From assembly GCA_038750655.1 (NCBI GenBank), contig JBCDGZ010000025.1:1-62370 (forward strand): a DNA stretch of 62,370 nucleotides. The letters are read 5' to 3'. Position 1 is the stretch's first letter; the number at the start of each line of letters is the position of its first letter. The stretch comes from JBCDGZ01 sp038750655. Lineage in GTDB: Bacteria > Bacteroidota > Bacteroidia > Chitinophagales > Saprospiraceae. The notes beneath the pieces are model-generated. The model was not told the DNA's origin. It saw only the letters and a list, made by a program, of their open reading frames with translations, and ran no database searches. Of this stretch, positions 42,063 through 52,092 are shown one piece after another. A program made the translations under genes and the position numbers.

Positions 42063-43145
42063 ATGAAAAAAGAAACCCTTTTTAAAATCATTACGATAGC
42101 CATCGGTTTAGTCTTCGGCTTACTGCTGGCGGAAGGAGGGTTTCGCATTTATCACTACCTCAACTATTACGATTTGAGCGATATTGATCAGGGAGCACGT
42201 GTTGAGATGGATAGTCCGGAGGAGGAGAAGACCCTAGGGCAGGTGATTCAGCGCTCGGTGCACCCTCGGGTGATCTACGAGCTGCTGCCTTCGGCGCGCT
42301 ATCAATTTCAAGGGGTGCTGGTGGAGACCAGTGCGCAGGGCTTTCGGGATAAGGAGTACCCCGCTAAGAAGGAGGTGGGGACTCGGAGGGTGATTGGTTT
42401 GGGCGATTCGGTGATGTTTGGCTGGGGAGTAGAGGAGAAGCAAACTTATTTAAGTAAGGTGGAAAATGGCCTTAATCGCCAGGACAGCCTACCTTGGGAA
42501 ATGATCAACACCGGCGTGCCGGGCTATAATGCAGCGATGGAGGTGGCTCTCTTAGAAGCTAAAATTGATCAAAGCCAGGTTGATCTGGTGATTATCAATT
42601 TTGTCGGAAATGACTTTGATTTACCCAATTTTATTCAAAAGAAACCGGCCTACTGGGGGATTCAAAAGTCCTTCATTCTGGAGCATTTTAATGATAAAAA
42701 TGGCTTTGACGAGCGACTGCGCGAAGCGCCCTTTGATGCAGAAAACTGGCGTTTTCAGCGAAATCCAGCGGAAGTCCCAGAGGAATATCGCGATATGGTA
42801 GGGGAGGAGGCCTACATCGCTTCCCTTCGACGTTTGAAGCAACTCAGCGAGCAGCAGCAGTTCCAGGTCATCGTTTTATCACACAGCCCCTTTGTTCAAC
42901 TGCCCGATTTCTTGCCGACGACTTGCCAGCAGTTGGGCTTTGAATTTGTCGACGTGAAACCGCATTGGGATGCCTATGTTCAGGAGCATCCGCAGGCAGA
43001 ATGGAAAATTGGGGAAAACGACTGGCATCCCTCCATTGAAGGGCACGAGGTGATCGCAGATGTTTTGCAAGCACGCATCACAGTATTATTTCAAAACAAC
43101 CTTACCCCGCCGTCAGACGCCCGGCCACCTGCATCAGTTTACTAG
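42063..43145 (+). CDS. SGNH/GDSL-type hydrolase, membrane-anchored
   Basis: A 360-residue protein with an N-terminal hydrophobic anchor (about 5-27). The SGNH motifs are present: GLGDSVMFGWGV (catalytic Ser, about 112-123), VNDF-like FVGNDFD (block III Asn, about 181), and DWHPSIEGHEVIAD (catalytic Asp-x-x-His, about 321-334). Such enzymes act as esterases or acetyl-transfer partners on polysaccharides and lipids. Its 3' end overlaps the convergent GAF-type gene by 44 bases (43102-43145). Confidence 0.85.
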   Translation: MKKETLFKIITIAIGLVFGLLLAEGGFRIYHYLNYYDLSDIDQGARVEMDSPEEEKTLGQVIQRSVHPRVIYELLPSARYQFQGVLVETSAQGFRDKEYPAKKEVGTRRVIGLGDSVMFGWGVEEKQTYLSKVENGLNRQDSLPWEMINTGVPGYNAAMEVALLEAKIDQSQVDLVIINFVGNDFDLPNFIQKKPAYWGIQKSFILEHFNDKNGFDERLREAPFDAENWRFQRNPAEVPEEYRDMVGEEAYIASLRRLKQLSEQQQFQVIVLSHSPFVQLPDFLPTTCQQLGFEFVDVKPHWDAYVQEHPQAEWKIGENDWHPSIEGHEVIADVLQARITVLFQNNLTPPSDARPPASVY

Positions 43146-45513
43146 CCGTACCCTTTTCGATCACTGGAGCTTTAATATCGTAGCGGATGGTCACCCGCAG
43201 GGCCTTCAGCCCCGTCGCCCCCTGTAAATCATTCAGCTCCAACCACTCGATCTCCTCCTCAATGTAATTGATCGATTGCAAGTATTCCAGGTATTTGATG
43301 TACTCCTGGGCTTCTTTATTCTGGGAGTAAACAATGGCAATTTTCTTCGGCTGCGTCAGCCGCTCGGTCGTTCCTTTAATGTAGGCTTTGTCGATCCGCT
43401 TCTTGACAATTTCGTAGCGGATATTATAAGCTCCATCAACATCGAACTGCTTCTCGTCCATGCTAAACTTAATGGCCATTGGATTGCTGTGCACTAGAAT
43501 CAGCGAGCAAATTTGTAAGGGCAGCTTAAGGTGATCCCGATAGCGATCAATAACATTTTCAACCTCACAGGTCGTCATCAATTGCCAAAGGCGCAGATTA
43601 CGCAGAAAGACTGGATCAAAAGTCTTCTTCTTCACCAGCGATTGGCCGATGTACATATTGTATTCCACACCGTCCGTTTGGTACTTTTCGAAGTAGTGTG
43701 GAAACATCTCCTGAGCGATGTCCTGTTTCTTTTCGATAAATTCGGAGATTTTCTCATTGAGCAGAGTTACGCTTTGCTCAAAGTCCTTTCGTTTATCGTA
43801 GAGAACGCCCAGCTCAGGGTCTAGCTTATCGGTGTATGCCTTGACATGATTACGCAGCTCCATATTCATATTGGCCAAGTGATGGAAGACGGGGTCGACC
43901 TCCACTTTCAGAAAATCGAGCACATTAAGTTCATCTCCGGCATTGAGCCCATCTTTCATATTATTAATGTAGCGCGTGATGCGAAACTTCAGCTCATCGT
44001 AGATGGGAAGGCTGTTTTGGGCAATAGCCTTATTCAGCACGTCCTTCGCCAAACGGAGTTGAGCGATCAAGTCAGCCTGTATGGCTTTATTTCGCTCTGT
44101 GGAAGACCCCTTGATGTCGGACTGGCCGTAGAGGGGATAGACATCGACGAAAGAAATTTCTTCCATATCCTCTGCATCGTAAAGGTGCCGTTTTTGCAGC
44201 AGGTTGTCGGCTGCTTCGAAGAAACGCCAGGCCACGGAGGAGTGGATGGCCGTAAATTTTTCTTGGATAATGGCCTCCAACTGTGTTTCCCGCTCATCGA
44301 TAGTGCGCTGCATGGCGATGGTGAACAATGGCCCTACATCACCCAAGGAGGCAGCAACGACGGAGTGTAGTGCACAAGGTCGGGGTGATCCCAGTTCGAG
44401 TACGCCAATAACTTTATCGTTATACTTCAGCGGATAGGCTAGGTAGCTGCGAATATTTTTCTTTAACAATACATCAACCAATGGATTCTCTCCTCTGAGG
44501 CTTTCGTCCACTTCGGGCATTGCCAAGCTGGTTTTTTCCAAAAAGAGGTGTTGAGAAGAATAATTACAGAAAACAGTATCACATTTTTTCTCATTATTTT
44601 CCCCTAGCACGATGCTGTTCCAAAAACTAAAGCCCATTGACTTGAGCAGGGAATTCTCGGAGTCGAAGGCGGCGAAGCCCAGTACGAGATCGGGAATGTT
44701 GAGCATCGAACACAGGTTCGTACGGATATTTTCGATGATTTCCGGAGAATGCAGGGCATTGCGTTCCAACAAATCCTGCTTCAGTGCCGACAAGGCTTCC
44801 TCGCCGGTGACATCAAACAAATTCATGATCATGAAGCCCTCAAAGCGGAAGCTATTGGGTGGAATGGTCGCCTTCCACAGTTCAATATCTCCAAAGTTGT
44901 CCAAAAGTTTGATAATCTGTTCTCGAGTGACATCTTTGAAGTGAGGCTCCTTGGTAAAGTTGATCAGCTCCCCATTGATCATGACTCTATAATGCTTCTT
45001 TAAGCCATTAGACTTGTCTTCTACATCGAAATAGTAGGTTTTACGGAAATCGATGTTCGCATTATAAGCCGCATTGAGAATAAAAATACATGCCCCGATG
45101 TAGGCTTGATCGATGTTCATTCCCCGCATGACGAAGGGATACTCTTCCTCGTCAGTGACGGCCATGATGTTGTGAAAGCGATCCGTTGGATTGAAGTACA
45201 CGGGCATAAAGGGAATTGTACAGCTCTTGATTTCATTATTCGTCAGCATGGTGGGAAACAAGGGAGAGAGCAGCAAGCTGATTTCTTCCTCATATTTCCA
45301 AAGCAGCTGAATGTCCTCAAAAGGTTGGTGCAGTTCCTTGGCTGGTTTGAGCTTTTTGAGCACGGCCTTCGCCTGGGCAACCTCTCCGGGATTGCCTTCT
45401 TTGGCCAGAAGATTCCAATATTCAAACATCTTTTCGAAGCTGATGTGCGTGCTGAACGGCAGCTCCGTATTTTTATACACTTCTATTTCCTTGAATACTT
45501 TTATGCGTGACAT
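43102..45513 (-). CDS. large GAF-domain-like protein
   Basis: An 803-residue cytosolic protein. A GAF-like segment (about 270-420) is suggested by RTNLCSMLNIPDLVLGFAAFD and IRSYLAYPLKYNDKVIGVLELGSPRP, which resemble the end strands of GAF domains. The C-terminal half (about 440-800) is helical and charged, with no kinase, cyclase or DNA-binding motif that I recognise. Similar uncharacterised proteins occur in Bacteroidota. It may be a signalling scaffold. The gene converges on the SGNH gene with a 44-base overlap of coding sequence and has no obvious operon partner. Confidence 0.72.
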   Translation of the reverse strand: MSRIKVFKEIEVYKNTELPFSTHISFEKMFEYWNLLAKEGNPGEVAQAKAVLKKLKPAKELHQPFEDIQLLWKYEEEISLLLSPLFPTMLTNNEIKSCTIPFMPVYFNPTDRFHNIMAVTDEEEYPFVMRGMNIDQAYIGACIFILNAAYNANIDFRKTYYFDVEDKSNGLKKHYRVMINGELINFTKEPHFKDVTREQIIKLLDNFGDIELWKATIPPNSFRFEGFMIMNLFDVTGEEALSALKQDLLERNALHSPEIIENIRTNLCSMLNIPDLVLGFAAFDSENSLLKSMGFSFWNSIVLGENNEKKCDTVFCNYSSQHLFLEKTSLAMPEVDESLRGENPLVDVLLKKNIRSYLAYPLKYNDKVIGVLELGSPRPCALHSVVAASLGDVGPLFTIAMQRTIDERETQLEAIIQEKFTAIHSSVAWRFFEAADNLLQKRHLYDAEDMEEISFVDVYPLYGQSDIKGSSTERNKAIQADLIAQLRLAKDVLNKAIAQNSLPIYDELKFRITRYINNMKDGLNAGDELNVLDFLKVEVDPVFHHLANMNMELRNHVKAYTDKLDPELGVLYDKRKDFEQSVTLLNEKISEFIEKKQDIAQEMFPHYFEKYQTDGVEYNMYIGQSLVKKKTFDPVFLRNLRLWQLMTTCEVENVIDRYRDHLKLPLQICSLILVHSNPMAIKFSMDEKQFDVDGAYNIRYEIVKKRIDKAYIKGTTERLTQPKKIAIVYSQNKEAQEYIKYLEYLQSINYIEEEIEWLELNDLQGATGLKALRVTIRYDIKAPVIEKGTASKLMQVAGRLTAG

Positions 45514-45603
45514 AAGCTTCCTATTTACCTGTTTAGATGAAACGCTATCCTCCTGTTGTCTAACACAAACAAAGAAGAGCCGCTTTTGTTTGTCTATCTG
45601 CCC

Positions 45604-46941
45604 TTAGCGTACCAATCCGCCAATCAACCGGATGAGTTCAGTTTCTGTATTTTTTAGGTTGAAAATAGCATTAAGCCGCGACTGCGAGGCGTTGATGTAA
45701 GCCAGCTGTACGGTGCGATAGTCAAAGGAGTTGATCTGTCCGGCGCGGAAGCGCTCGCGCGAAATGTTGAGGTTCTGGCGAGCGTTGGTGATCAGATTTT
45801 CGGTGATGCCCAGCAATTTGCGCTGGTTATCGTAGGTATCTAGGGTCACCTTGAGCTGGCTAGACAACTGTTGCTTAAGTTCTTCGATGTTCAGCTTGGC
45901 GATGCTTTCCTGCAAGCGAGCATTTTGGATGTTTCGATTGCGGGTGCCGCCGTCGTAGAGGAGGATACTCGCTGTGAGATTGAGGTAAAAATTAGAGTTT
46001 CTGACCTGATTGCTGCCAAAGGATTCTCCAGTGAAGGGGTTACTCGCATTGAGTCGATTAACATTAAAAGATTGATTCAGTCCTGAATTCACACTCAAGG
46101 TTGGCTTTTTGAAGCTCTCTTGCAGACGGCTATCAATTTGAGCCAGTTTGAGGCTGAAATCCAGGTTTTTGAGCTGCTTGTTGCTGGCCAGCATCTTCTG
46201 TTGCAAGGTACGAAATTCGTAGTTCTCTGCCTCATGGGCTAGTGAATCGGTCAGTACATATTTTTTCGCTGGATTTCTTTCCCCCATTGCCAGGTTCAGG
46301 TTGCGCAATGCGGTATCAAAAGTATTCATCTGCACCAAAATACTGGTAGAGTCATTGAGCAGGGCATCTTTGCTTTGCAGAATTTCGTAGGCTCCGGCCT
46401 GTCCGTACTTTTGGCGAATTTCTTGGTATTCCACTCGGTCGATCGACAGGTCAAGTGCTTCTTGTAGTACGTCGAGTCTTTCTTTTTCGATCAGCGCCTG
46501 ATAGTAGGCCAAGATGATGGATTGGATACCGCGCTCCACTTCGACGTCAATGCTGCTGTTGCTTTGGCGCTCCAGCTCTTCGAGCCTTTGCTTGTTGATT
46601 TTTACGCGATGGCCATCGAAGATGGTCCACAGCAGGTCAATATTGCCCGTCAGCCCGAAGTTGGTGGACGTGTAGGGATCACTGATGAAGCCTGCTGGGT
46701 TATCATCGTAGTTGAAAGCATTGCGAGAAAAAATATTGAAATTGATGTTAGGATACCGGCCTGCGGCCTCCCAACTGTTGTTGTTTTCGGCAACCTCCCG
46801 GTTCTTTTCGGCTATTTGTATTTGAAAATTGTTCCTCAAGCCTTTTTTGATAGCCTGAGCCAGAGTGAGGCGAGCCTGAGCATCGGCACCAGTGGCCAGC
46901 AGGCCCATCAAGGCCAGACAAACAACAATGTGTTTATACAT
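45604..46941 (-). CDS. TolC family outer-membrane efflux protein
   Basis: A 445-residue protein. The start at 46941 (MYKHIVVCLALMGLLATGADAQ) gives a clean signal peptide; the frame opens at 47004, inside the RND gene, which is less likely. Two outer-membrane-efflux repeats are visible, with LTLAQAIKKGLRNNFQIQIAEKNREVAEN near the start and long coiled helices (LDVLQEALDLSIDRVEYQEIRQKYGQAGAYEILQSKDALL). It forms the trimeric outer-membrane channel for the RND pump encoded upstream. The gap to the RND stop is 37 bases. Confidence 0.92.
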   Translation of the reverse strand: MYKHIVVCLALMGLLATGADAQARLTLAQAIKKGLRNNFQIQIAEKNREVAENNNSWEAAGRYPNINFNIFSRNAFNYDDNPAGFISDPYTSTNFGLTGNIDLLWTIFDGHRVKINKQRLEELERQSNSSIDVEVERGIQSIILAYYQALIEKERLDVLQEALDLSIDRVEYQEIRQKYGQAGAYEILQSKDALLNDSTSILVQMNTFDTALRNLNLAMGERNPAKKYVLTDSLAHEAENYEFRTLQQKMLASNKQLKNLDFSLKLAQIDSRLQESFKKPTLSVNSGLNQSFNVNRLNASNPFTGESFGSNQVRNSNFYLNLTASILLYDGGTRNRNIQNARLQESIAKLNIEELKQQLSSQLKVTLDTYDNQRKLLGITENLITNARQNLNISRERFRAGQINSFDYRTVQLAYINASQSRLNAIFNLKNTETELIRLIGGLVR

Positions 46942-46978
46942 GAGTAATCGGATTTTTTGAGTAAGAGGCATTAGGAAA

Positions 46979-49900
46979 TTATGCAATAAGTTTAAATAGT
47001 ACATTGATTATGCCAATGAATACGCTCGCTGACATTATTGCGGCAATCAGCCAGAGAAAGAAATAGTTTTTGCGATTTTCTACCGCAGGTTCTACGATTT
47101 CGTAGCTGGGCTTCTCGCCCTCCCAGAGGTAGAGCGAATAGACTTTGATGCGGTTGCTGATAATCAGCAAGACGGGCAGCAGGATCAGAATGATGCCGGT
47201 AACCACCAGCAAGCCGAAGGCAACGGAGATGGCCATTGGAATCAGAAACTGCGCCTGGAAGCTCTTCTCGAAAAGCAAGGGCCCCAGCCCGGCGAAGGTC
47301 GTTAGCGTCGTCAGCAGAATCGGCCGGAAGCGCGAAAGCCCCGCATCGCGGACCGCCTCCATATAAGGCTTGCCCTGCTTCATCTGATCGTTGAAGGCCG
47401 TTACAAAGACCAGCGCATCATTGACCAATACCCCCGCTAAAGCGATGACCCCTAGTATGGAAAAGAGACTGATCGGTGCCCCCATGATGTAATGCCCCCA
47501 GGCTACACCAATAAGACCGAAAGGAATCAGTGCCAGTACTACGATCGTCTGACTGACGGAGCGGAAGGTCAGGGCAATGGTAAAGAACATCAACAGCAGG
47601 ATGATGGGCAGGACGGTTTGCAAGGACTCGCTCGACTTGGTCTGCTCGCGATTCTGCCCTTCGTAAAGGGCCTCTACGCTAGGATAATTTTGTAAGATAG
47701 CAGGAACAATATCACCTTGGATACTGGCGGTAATTGCACTTACGGAGACATCATCATTGGACACATCGGCGTCGATCTTCACCTCCCGCTTACCATCTAA
47801 GTGGCTGATAGAAATAATACCTCGCTCGATATTTAGCGTAGCAATTTCATCCAAAGGAAATTCCCGGCCGTCCGCGAAGCGGATGCGCATATCTTCCAGA
47901 TCAGAAATATTGCGGCGATTGCTCAGGTCATAGCGCACCCAGACTTTCACCTCGTCGCGCCCGCGCTGCAAGCGTTGGATTTCACTCCCAAAGAAGCCCT
48001 GACGCACCTGACTGACCACCTCTTGGAGGTTAAGCCCCAGAAAAAGGCCTTTTTCTTTGAGGCTGATGTTGATCTCCCGCAGGCCCTCCTGGTTGTTATC
48101 CGCTACATCTTTAAGCTCAGTTAATGAGCTGAGCGCCTCCTTGACCTCGTCGGTAGCCTCGTTGAGTTCGCGGTAGTTATCACCGACTAACGATACCGAG
48201 ACAGGGCGACCGAAGGGAGAGTCAGCTCCAAAGCTCAACTGCTCTGCATCGTAGATGTCACCTACTCGATCGCGGATCGCATTAGATACCTTACGGCTGC
48301 TGACCGTATCCCGGGTTTCTCCGTCCAATAAGGTGATGTTCAATGTTCCCTCGTAGCTGGAAGGACCGACAATCTTTTCTATTTTGAGGATGACATCTTC
48401 TGCACCGTCGAAATATTCTTTCTTAAATTCTTGATTGATTTCCCAGGCGGAAGCCTCAATATGATTCAGCCATCTTTCGGTAAACTGCTCTCGGGTGCCC
48501 GCAGGCATTTTCAGCGTAACGCTAATATTGTCCCGTTCGATGTTGGGGAAAAAGGTGGTCTGGATCAATTCTCCACTCAATGCACCAAAAGTGACAATCA
48601 TAGCACCTACGATGACTGAGATGGTGAGAAATTTATTGTACATCGCAAAATTCAGCACCGGAGCATAAAGCTTATCCCTCATCCAAATCATGAAATTATC
48701 CAGGGCGACTGATACCGGATTGCGCTTGCGGTTAGGGCTGAGGGCTTTGGAATGAGCGACGTGAGCTGGAAGGATCAAGGCCCCTTCAACCAGCGAGAAA
48801 ATGAGCGAGAAGATGACCACAGAGGCCATTTCTTCGAATAAGTCCCCCAGTCGGCCATCCAAAAAGTAGAAGGTAGAAAAAACGATTAGCGTTGTGAGAA
48901 TGGCAGAGAATACCGCAGGGAGTACGCTCATTGTCCCCTCAATAGCGGCCTGCATGCGGGGCATCCCGTTCTCGAATTTTTGGTAAATATTTTCCCCAAT
49001 CACAATCCCGTCGTCAACCAGAATACCAATAACCAGGATCATCCCGAACAGGGAGATGACATTGACGGTGATTCCCAACATCGACACACAGATGAACATC
49101 CCCGCAAAGGAGATGGGGATAGAAAGTGCTACCCAGAAGGCCAGCCGCCAATTGAGGAACATGGCCAACAGGATGAGAACAATGATAAATCCAATAATGC
49201 CGTTTTCGGTCAGTAGGCTAATCCGTTGTTTGAGTACAATCGAGCCGTCGCGGATAATGGTTGCTTTTATAATATCATTTTCGGCATTGAAAGCCGTGAT
49301 GTAATTTTTTACGGTATCCGTGATGGTCAGCATGTCCTCTTCAAGGGTGTTCTGTATGGTTACGACTACGGAGGGTTCTCCGTTGATGAAACTGCGATTG
49401 GGGTTGTCGGCCCACTGGTCCCGTATATCGGCTACTTCGTGAAGGCGGACGACGCTGCCGTCTGCACTGGTTTTGAGGACAATGTCGCGCAGCTCATCAG
49501 CGTAGTACTTTTTGTTACGGGCCCGCACCAGCAGCTCCTCCTGCTTGCCCTTGACGGTTCCTCCAGTGATTTCCAAGTTGGCGACTCGTACCGCTTGGGT
49601 AGCTTGAGTAAAAGTAATTTTGTAAGCCTGTAGGTCCTGTTCTCTAAAGCTGATTTCGATCTCCTCGTCCGGAAAACCACTTAGCTCGACTTTAGAGATA
49701 CCATCAACAGCAAGCAGGTCTTCTTCCGCCTTGCGACCAAATTTCTTCAAGGTTTTCAGGTCCACATTACCACTGAGCGCAAAGCTGATGGCAAAGCCCA
49801 GATTTTCGAGCTTGTAGATAACCGGAGGTTCAATATCTACGGGAAAGGAATTGATGCGGTCGACCGTATTCTTGACATCCTGCAAGATGATGTCTGTATC

Positions 49901-50239
49901 ATAGCCTTTGGCAACTTCAACGGATACAGAGCCCAAATCTTCTGCTGATATGGAGGTGATGCGGTCGACACCCGTCAGCCCTCTCAGGTTTTCTTCAATC
50001 TTATTGACTACTCCCTCCTCGATTTCCTCCGGAGAAGCACCAAGGTAAGGGACGCGAATGGAAATCAGCTTGCTTTCTTCTTCCGGAAAGAAGGTCGATT
50101 TCATATTCATTAATCCTAAAATACCGATCAGAAACAGGCCGATCATCAGTAGATTACCCGCAATGGGGTTTTTGATGAAATAGTTGATAAAGCCCCGTAG
50201 GATGGAGGGGGACGTGTTGTCGGGTTGAGTCGTACTCAT
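46979..50239 (-). CDS. RND efflux pump, inner-membrane subunit
   Basis: A 1086-residue AcrB/CzcA-superfamily transporter. It has the twelve-span layout with two large periplasmic loops. LVDDGIVIGENIYQKFENGMPRMQAAIEGT (about 405-435) is the TM4 region with the proton-relay Asp pair, and LAGVLVNDALVFVTAFND (about 965) is the matching TM10 region. It is driven by proton import and works with the adjacent membrane fusion and TolC proteins. Cargo is not evident; the sequence resembles the hydrophobic/amphiphilic exporter group more than heavy-metal pumps. Its ATG overlaps the stop of the fusion-protein gene (TAATG). Confidence 0.95.
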   Translation of the reverse strand: MSTTQPDNTSPSILRGFINYFIKNPIAGNLLMIGLFLIGILGLMNMKSTFFPEEESKLISIRVPYLGASPEEIEEGVVNKIEENLRGLTGVDRITSISAEDLGSVSVEVAKGYDTDIILQDVKNTVDRINSFPVDIEPPVIYKLENLGFAISFALSGNVDLKTLKKFGRKAEEDLLAVDGISKVELSGFPDEEIEISFREQDLQAYKITFTQATQAVRVANLEITGGTVKGKQEELLVRARNKKYYADELRDIVLKTSADGSVVRLHEVADIRDQWADNPNRSFINGEPSVVVTIQNTLEEDMLTITDTVKNYITAFNAENDIIKATIIRDGSIVLKQRISLLTENGIIGFIIVLILLAMFLNWRLAFWVALSIPISFAGMFICVSMLGITVNVISLFGMILVIGILVDDGIVIGENIYQKFENGMPRMQAAIEGTMSVLPAVFSAILTTLIVFSTFYFLDGRLGDLFEEMASVVIFSLIFSLVEGALILPAHVAHSKALSPNRKRNPVSVALDNFMIWMRDKLYAPVLNFAMYNKFLTISVIVGAMIVTFGALSGELIQTTFFPNIERDNISVTLKMPAGTREQFTERWLNHIEASAWEINQEFKKEYFDGAEDVILKIEKIVGPSSYEGTLNITLLDGETRDTVSSRKVSNAIRDRVGDIYDAEQLSFGADSPFGRPVSVSLVGDNYRELNEATDEVKEALSSLTELKDVADNNQEGLREINISLKEKGLFLGLNLQEVVSQVRQGFFGSEIQRLQRGRDEVKVWVRYDLSNRRNISDLEDMRIRFADGREFPLDEIATLNIERGIISISHLDGKREVKIDADVSNDDVSVSAITASIQGDIVPAILQNYPSVEALYEGQNREQTKSSESLQTVLPIILLLMFFTIALTFRSVSQTIVVLALIPFGLIGVAWGHYIMGAPISLFSILGVIALAGVLVNDALVFVTAFNDQMKQGKPYMEAVRDAGLSRFRPILLTTLTTFAGLGPLLFEKSFQAQFLIPMAISVAFGLLVVTGIILILLPVLLIISNRIKVYSLYLWEGEKPSYEIVEPAVENRKNYFFLWLIAAIMSASVFIGIINVLFKLIA

Positions 50240-51414
50240 TATTGTTCGATTGTTGATCCACCACCACTGGTCAGTTGGGCAGCCGGACTGTTATCAGTTC
50301 TAATATTTACCTTCATGCCTTCATAGATACCGCTGTACTCTTCTTTGAGCAACTGGGTGCCATCGGGAACGCCCTGTATGACCGCTCGGTTGCCAGTGAT
50401 GCGAATCACCTTCACCTCGCGCAGTTTTAAGGCTCCGTCTTGTACTTCGTAAACTGACTGCTGATCGACCAGCAGTTTGCGAGGGATTTCTACGGCTTGG
50501 TCGACCGTGCTGGTGTTGACCTTGCCGCGCAGGTACATGCCCTCGCGAAGGTTGGGGCCTGAGATGCCGATGAAGACGATGACATTTTGGGTGCTGGCAT
50601 CGATCTGATCGCTGATTCTTTTGATCCGGCCCTTCCAATTGCCTTTAATATCATCTGAATAGACATTGACAATATTGCCGATTTTGATGTGCTTGAGGTC
50701 GGAGAGGCTGATGGTGGCTTCCAACTCGTACTGATTGGCATTCATCAACTCCCCGAGTTTCTGGCCGCTTCTCACCAGAGAGCCAGGATTAATACTGGCC
50801 TCGGTGATCACTCCGGAAAAGGGGGCGTAGATGGTGTATTTGGTAAGTCGGGTTTCTGCACTGCGGATATTGTAATAGAGGCTGTGTAGGTCTTTAGAGG
50901 CGATAAAATAGCGCTCCTGATCGTTTAGCGGTTCCGGGAGCGGCTGAATATTGGCCTTAACATCAAAATGGTCGATATAAGTCTTCCACTGCTCAAAGCT
51001 CTCTGGATAGTCGATCTTCAAATCGGGTAGCAAGCGAGTGATAGAATTGAGCAGACTGCTTTTTTGGGAGAGCAGAGAGAGGTGGGCCTCTTCATCATCA
51101 ATACTCAAAAGCACATTGTCTTTGGTAAAGCGGCTTCCAACTTTGAAGGCTTTGGCATTATCTTTCAAAGTGCCCGAAACTTCGGCGAAGATGTCGATCT
51201 TGTTGAATGCCGAAAGACGACCTTGCACCTCCAGCTCAGTGCTGATGGCCTGGTTGGTCGTATTGATGACTTCTACTTCACGAAGTTGTTGTTGCTCCGC
51301 AGCCTTTCTTTTCGGGGGTTGTTTTTGACTGCTGAGGTAACGGAAAAAGAAGACCGCTCCCACCAGTACCAGCAAGGCAGCGACGATGGATAATTGGCGA
51401 ACTATTTTACTCAT
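50239..51414 (-). CDS. RND periplasmic membrane fusion protein (HlyD/AcrA family)
   Basis: A 391-residue adaptor with one N-terminal membrane span (about 8-28). The lipoyl/barrel halves are NTTNQAISTELEVQGRLSAFNKIDIFAEVSGTLKDN and YTIYAPFSGVITEASINPGSLVRSGQKLGELMN, separated by a helical hairpin. The C-terminal beta barrel has LKHIKIGNIVNVYSDD. It links the RND pump to the TolC channel. The marR gene lies upstream, and a copy of the MarR operator sits 48 bases before this start, so the pump genes may have their own repressed promoter. Confidence 0.93.
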   Translation of the reverse strand: MSKIVRQLSIVAALLVLVGAVFFFRYLSSQKQPPKRKAAEQQQLREVEVINTTNQAISTELEVQGRLSAFNKIDIFAEVSGTLKDNAKAFKVGSRFTKDNVLLSIDDEEAHLSLLSQKSSLLNSITRLLPDLKIDYPESFEQWKTYIDHFDVKANIQPLPEPLNDQERYFIASKDLHSLYYNIRSAETRLTKYTIYAPFSGVITEASINPGSLVRSGQKLGELMNANQYELEATISLSDLKHIKIGNIVNVYSDDIKGNWKGRIKRISDQIDASTQNVIVFIGISGPNLREGMYLRGKVNTSTVDQAVEIPRKLLVDQQSVYEVQDGALKLREVKVIRITGNRAVIQGVPDGTQLLKEEYSGIYEGMKVNIRTDNSPAAQLTSGGGSTIEQ

Positions 51415-51461
51415 TTTATAAGGATTTTAGGTATAGGCAATGTTAATTTTGTATCAATTTG

Positions 51462-51475
51462 GTTGTGAGTGCAAC
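51462..51475 (-). promoter_or_regulatory. MarR operator before the efflux genes
   Basis: GTTGTGAGTGCAAC matches the operator at 51929 at 12 of 14 positions, and the two share TTGGTTGTnnGTGCAACTA overall. It lies between marR and the fusion-protein gene, touching the marR stop codon. Confidence 0.75.
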
Positions 51476-51918
51476 TATTTACTAAAGTTGTGGTAGATTT
51501 TTTTCAGGACTTCCATACACGTCTTAATGTCTTTTTCTGGAATGCCGGCAGTGGCATCTTCAATAGTCTGGCGAGCTAGTGGTCCGAGTTGATCTCTCAT
51601 GGCTTTTCCTTTGTGAGTGAGGTAAACCCTTTTATTCCGCTTGTCCTGCTCGTCTTGTATCCGAACGACGATATTCATCCTCTCTAGTAGGTTTACAGCT
51701 CTGGTAATCGTTCCTTTATCTTTGAATATCCTACAGACCAATTCTCTTTGGTACAGACCGTCATGGCCGTAGAGGGTCGCCAGAATCTCCCAGTGTTCTA
51801 TGGGCATGTCGAGGTCGTGGGCGGTGAAGTGCTGCCGCAGCCTTTGGCCCATCGTCCGGCTGGCGCGTTTGAGCTGATAGCCCAGAGATTCTTCAGGATT
51901 GAAGGAGTGTTGATCCAT
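51475..51918 (-). CDS. MarR family repressor of the RND operon
   Basis: A 147-residue winged-helix regulator. The recognition region is YQRELVCRIFKDKGTITRAVNLLERMNIVVRIQ (about 57-89) and the wing is KRNKRVYLTHKGKAM. It is the first gene of an operon with the fusion protein, RND pump and TolC genes. Matching palindromes (GTTGTnnGTGCAAC) lie 11 bases before its own start and again before the pump genes. This is the classic layout of a ligand-released repressor of drug efflux; the inducer is unknown. Confidence 0.92.
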   Translation of the reverse strand: MDQHSFNPEESLGYQLKRASRTMGQRLRQHFTAHDLDMPIEHWEILATLYGHDGLYQRELVCRIFKDKGTITRAVNLLERMNIVVRIQDEQDKRNKRVYLTHKGKAMRDQLGPLARQTIEDATAGIPEKDIKTCMEVLKKIYHNFSK

Positions 51919-51928
51919 TTTACAATTG

Positions 51929-51942
51929 GTTGTACGTGCAAC
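51929..51942 (-). promoter_or_regulatory. MarR operator before marR
   Basis: GTTGTACGTGCAAC is palindromic at 12 of 14 positions (GTTG.ACGT.CAAC). It lies 11 bases upstream of the marR start codon, where it would block transcription or early elongation. The same core recurs at 51462. Confidence 0.8.
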
Positions 51943-52092
51943 TAACGCTGAACAAGATAGATTGTTTTTGGATTACTTTATTTTTTGGTGAAGAAATAGA
52001 AATCGGGAAGTGGTTAGCGCCAAAAATGGAGCGTTCAGCGGCAGATTTTTCTGTTTAAAGGGGCCTTAGCACAGTCGAAAAGGGATTTAATA

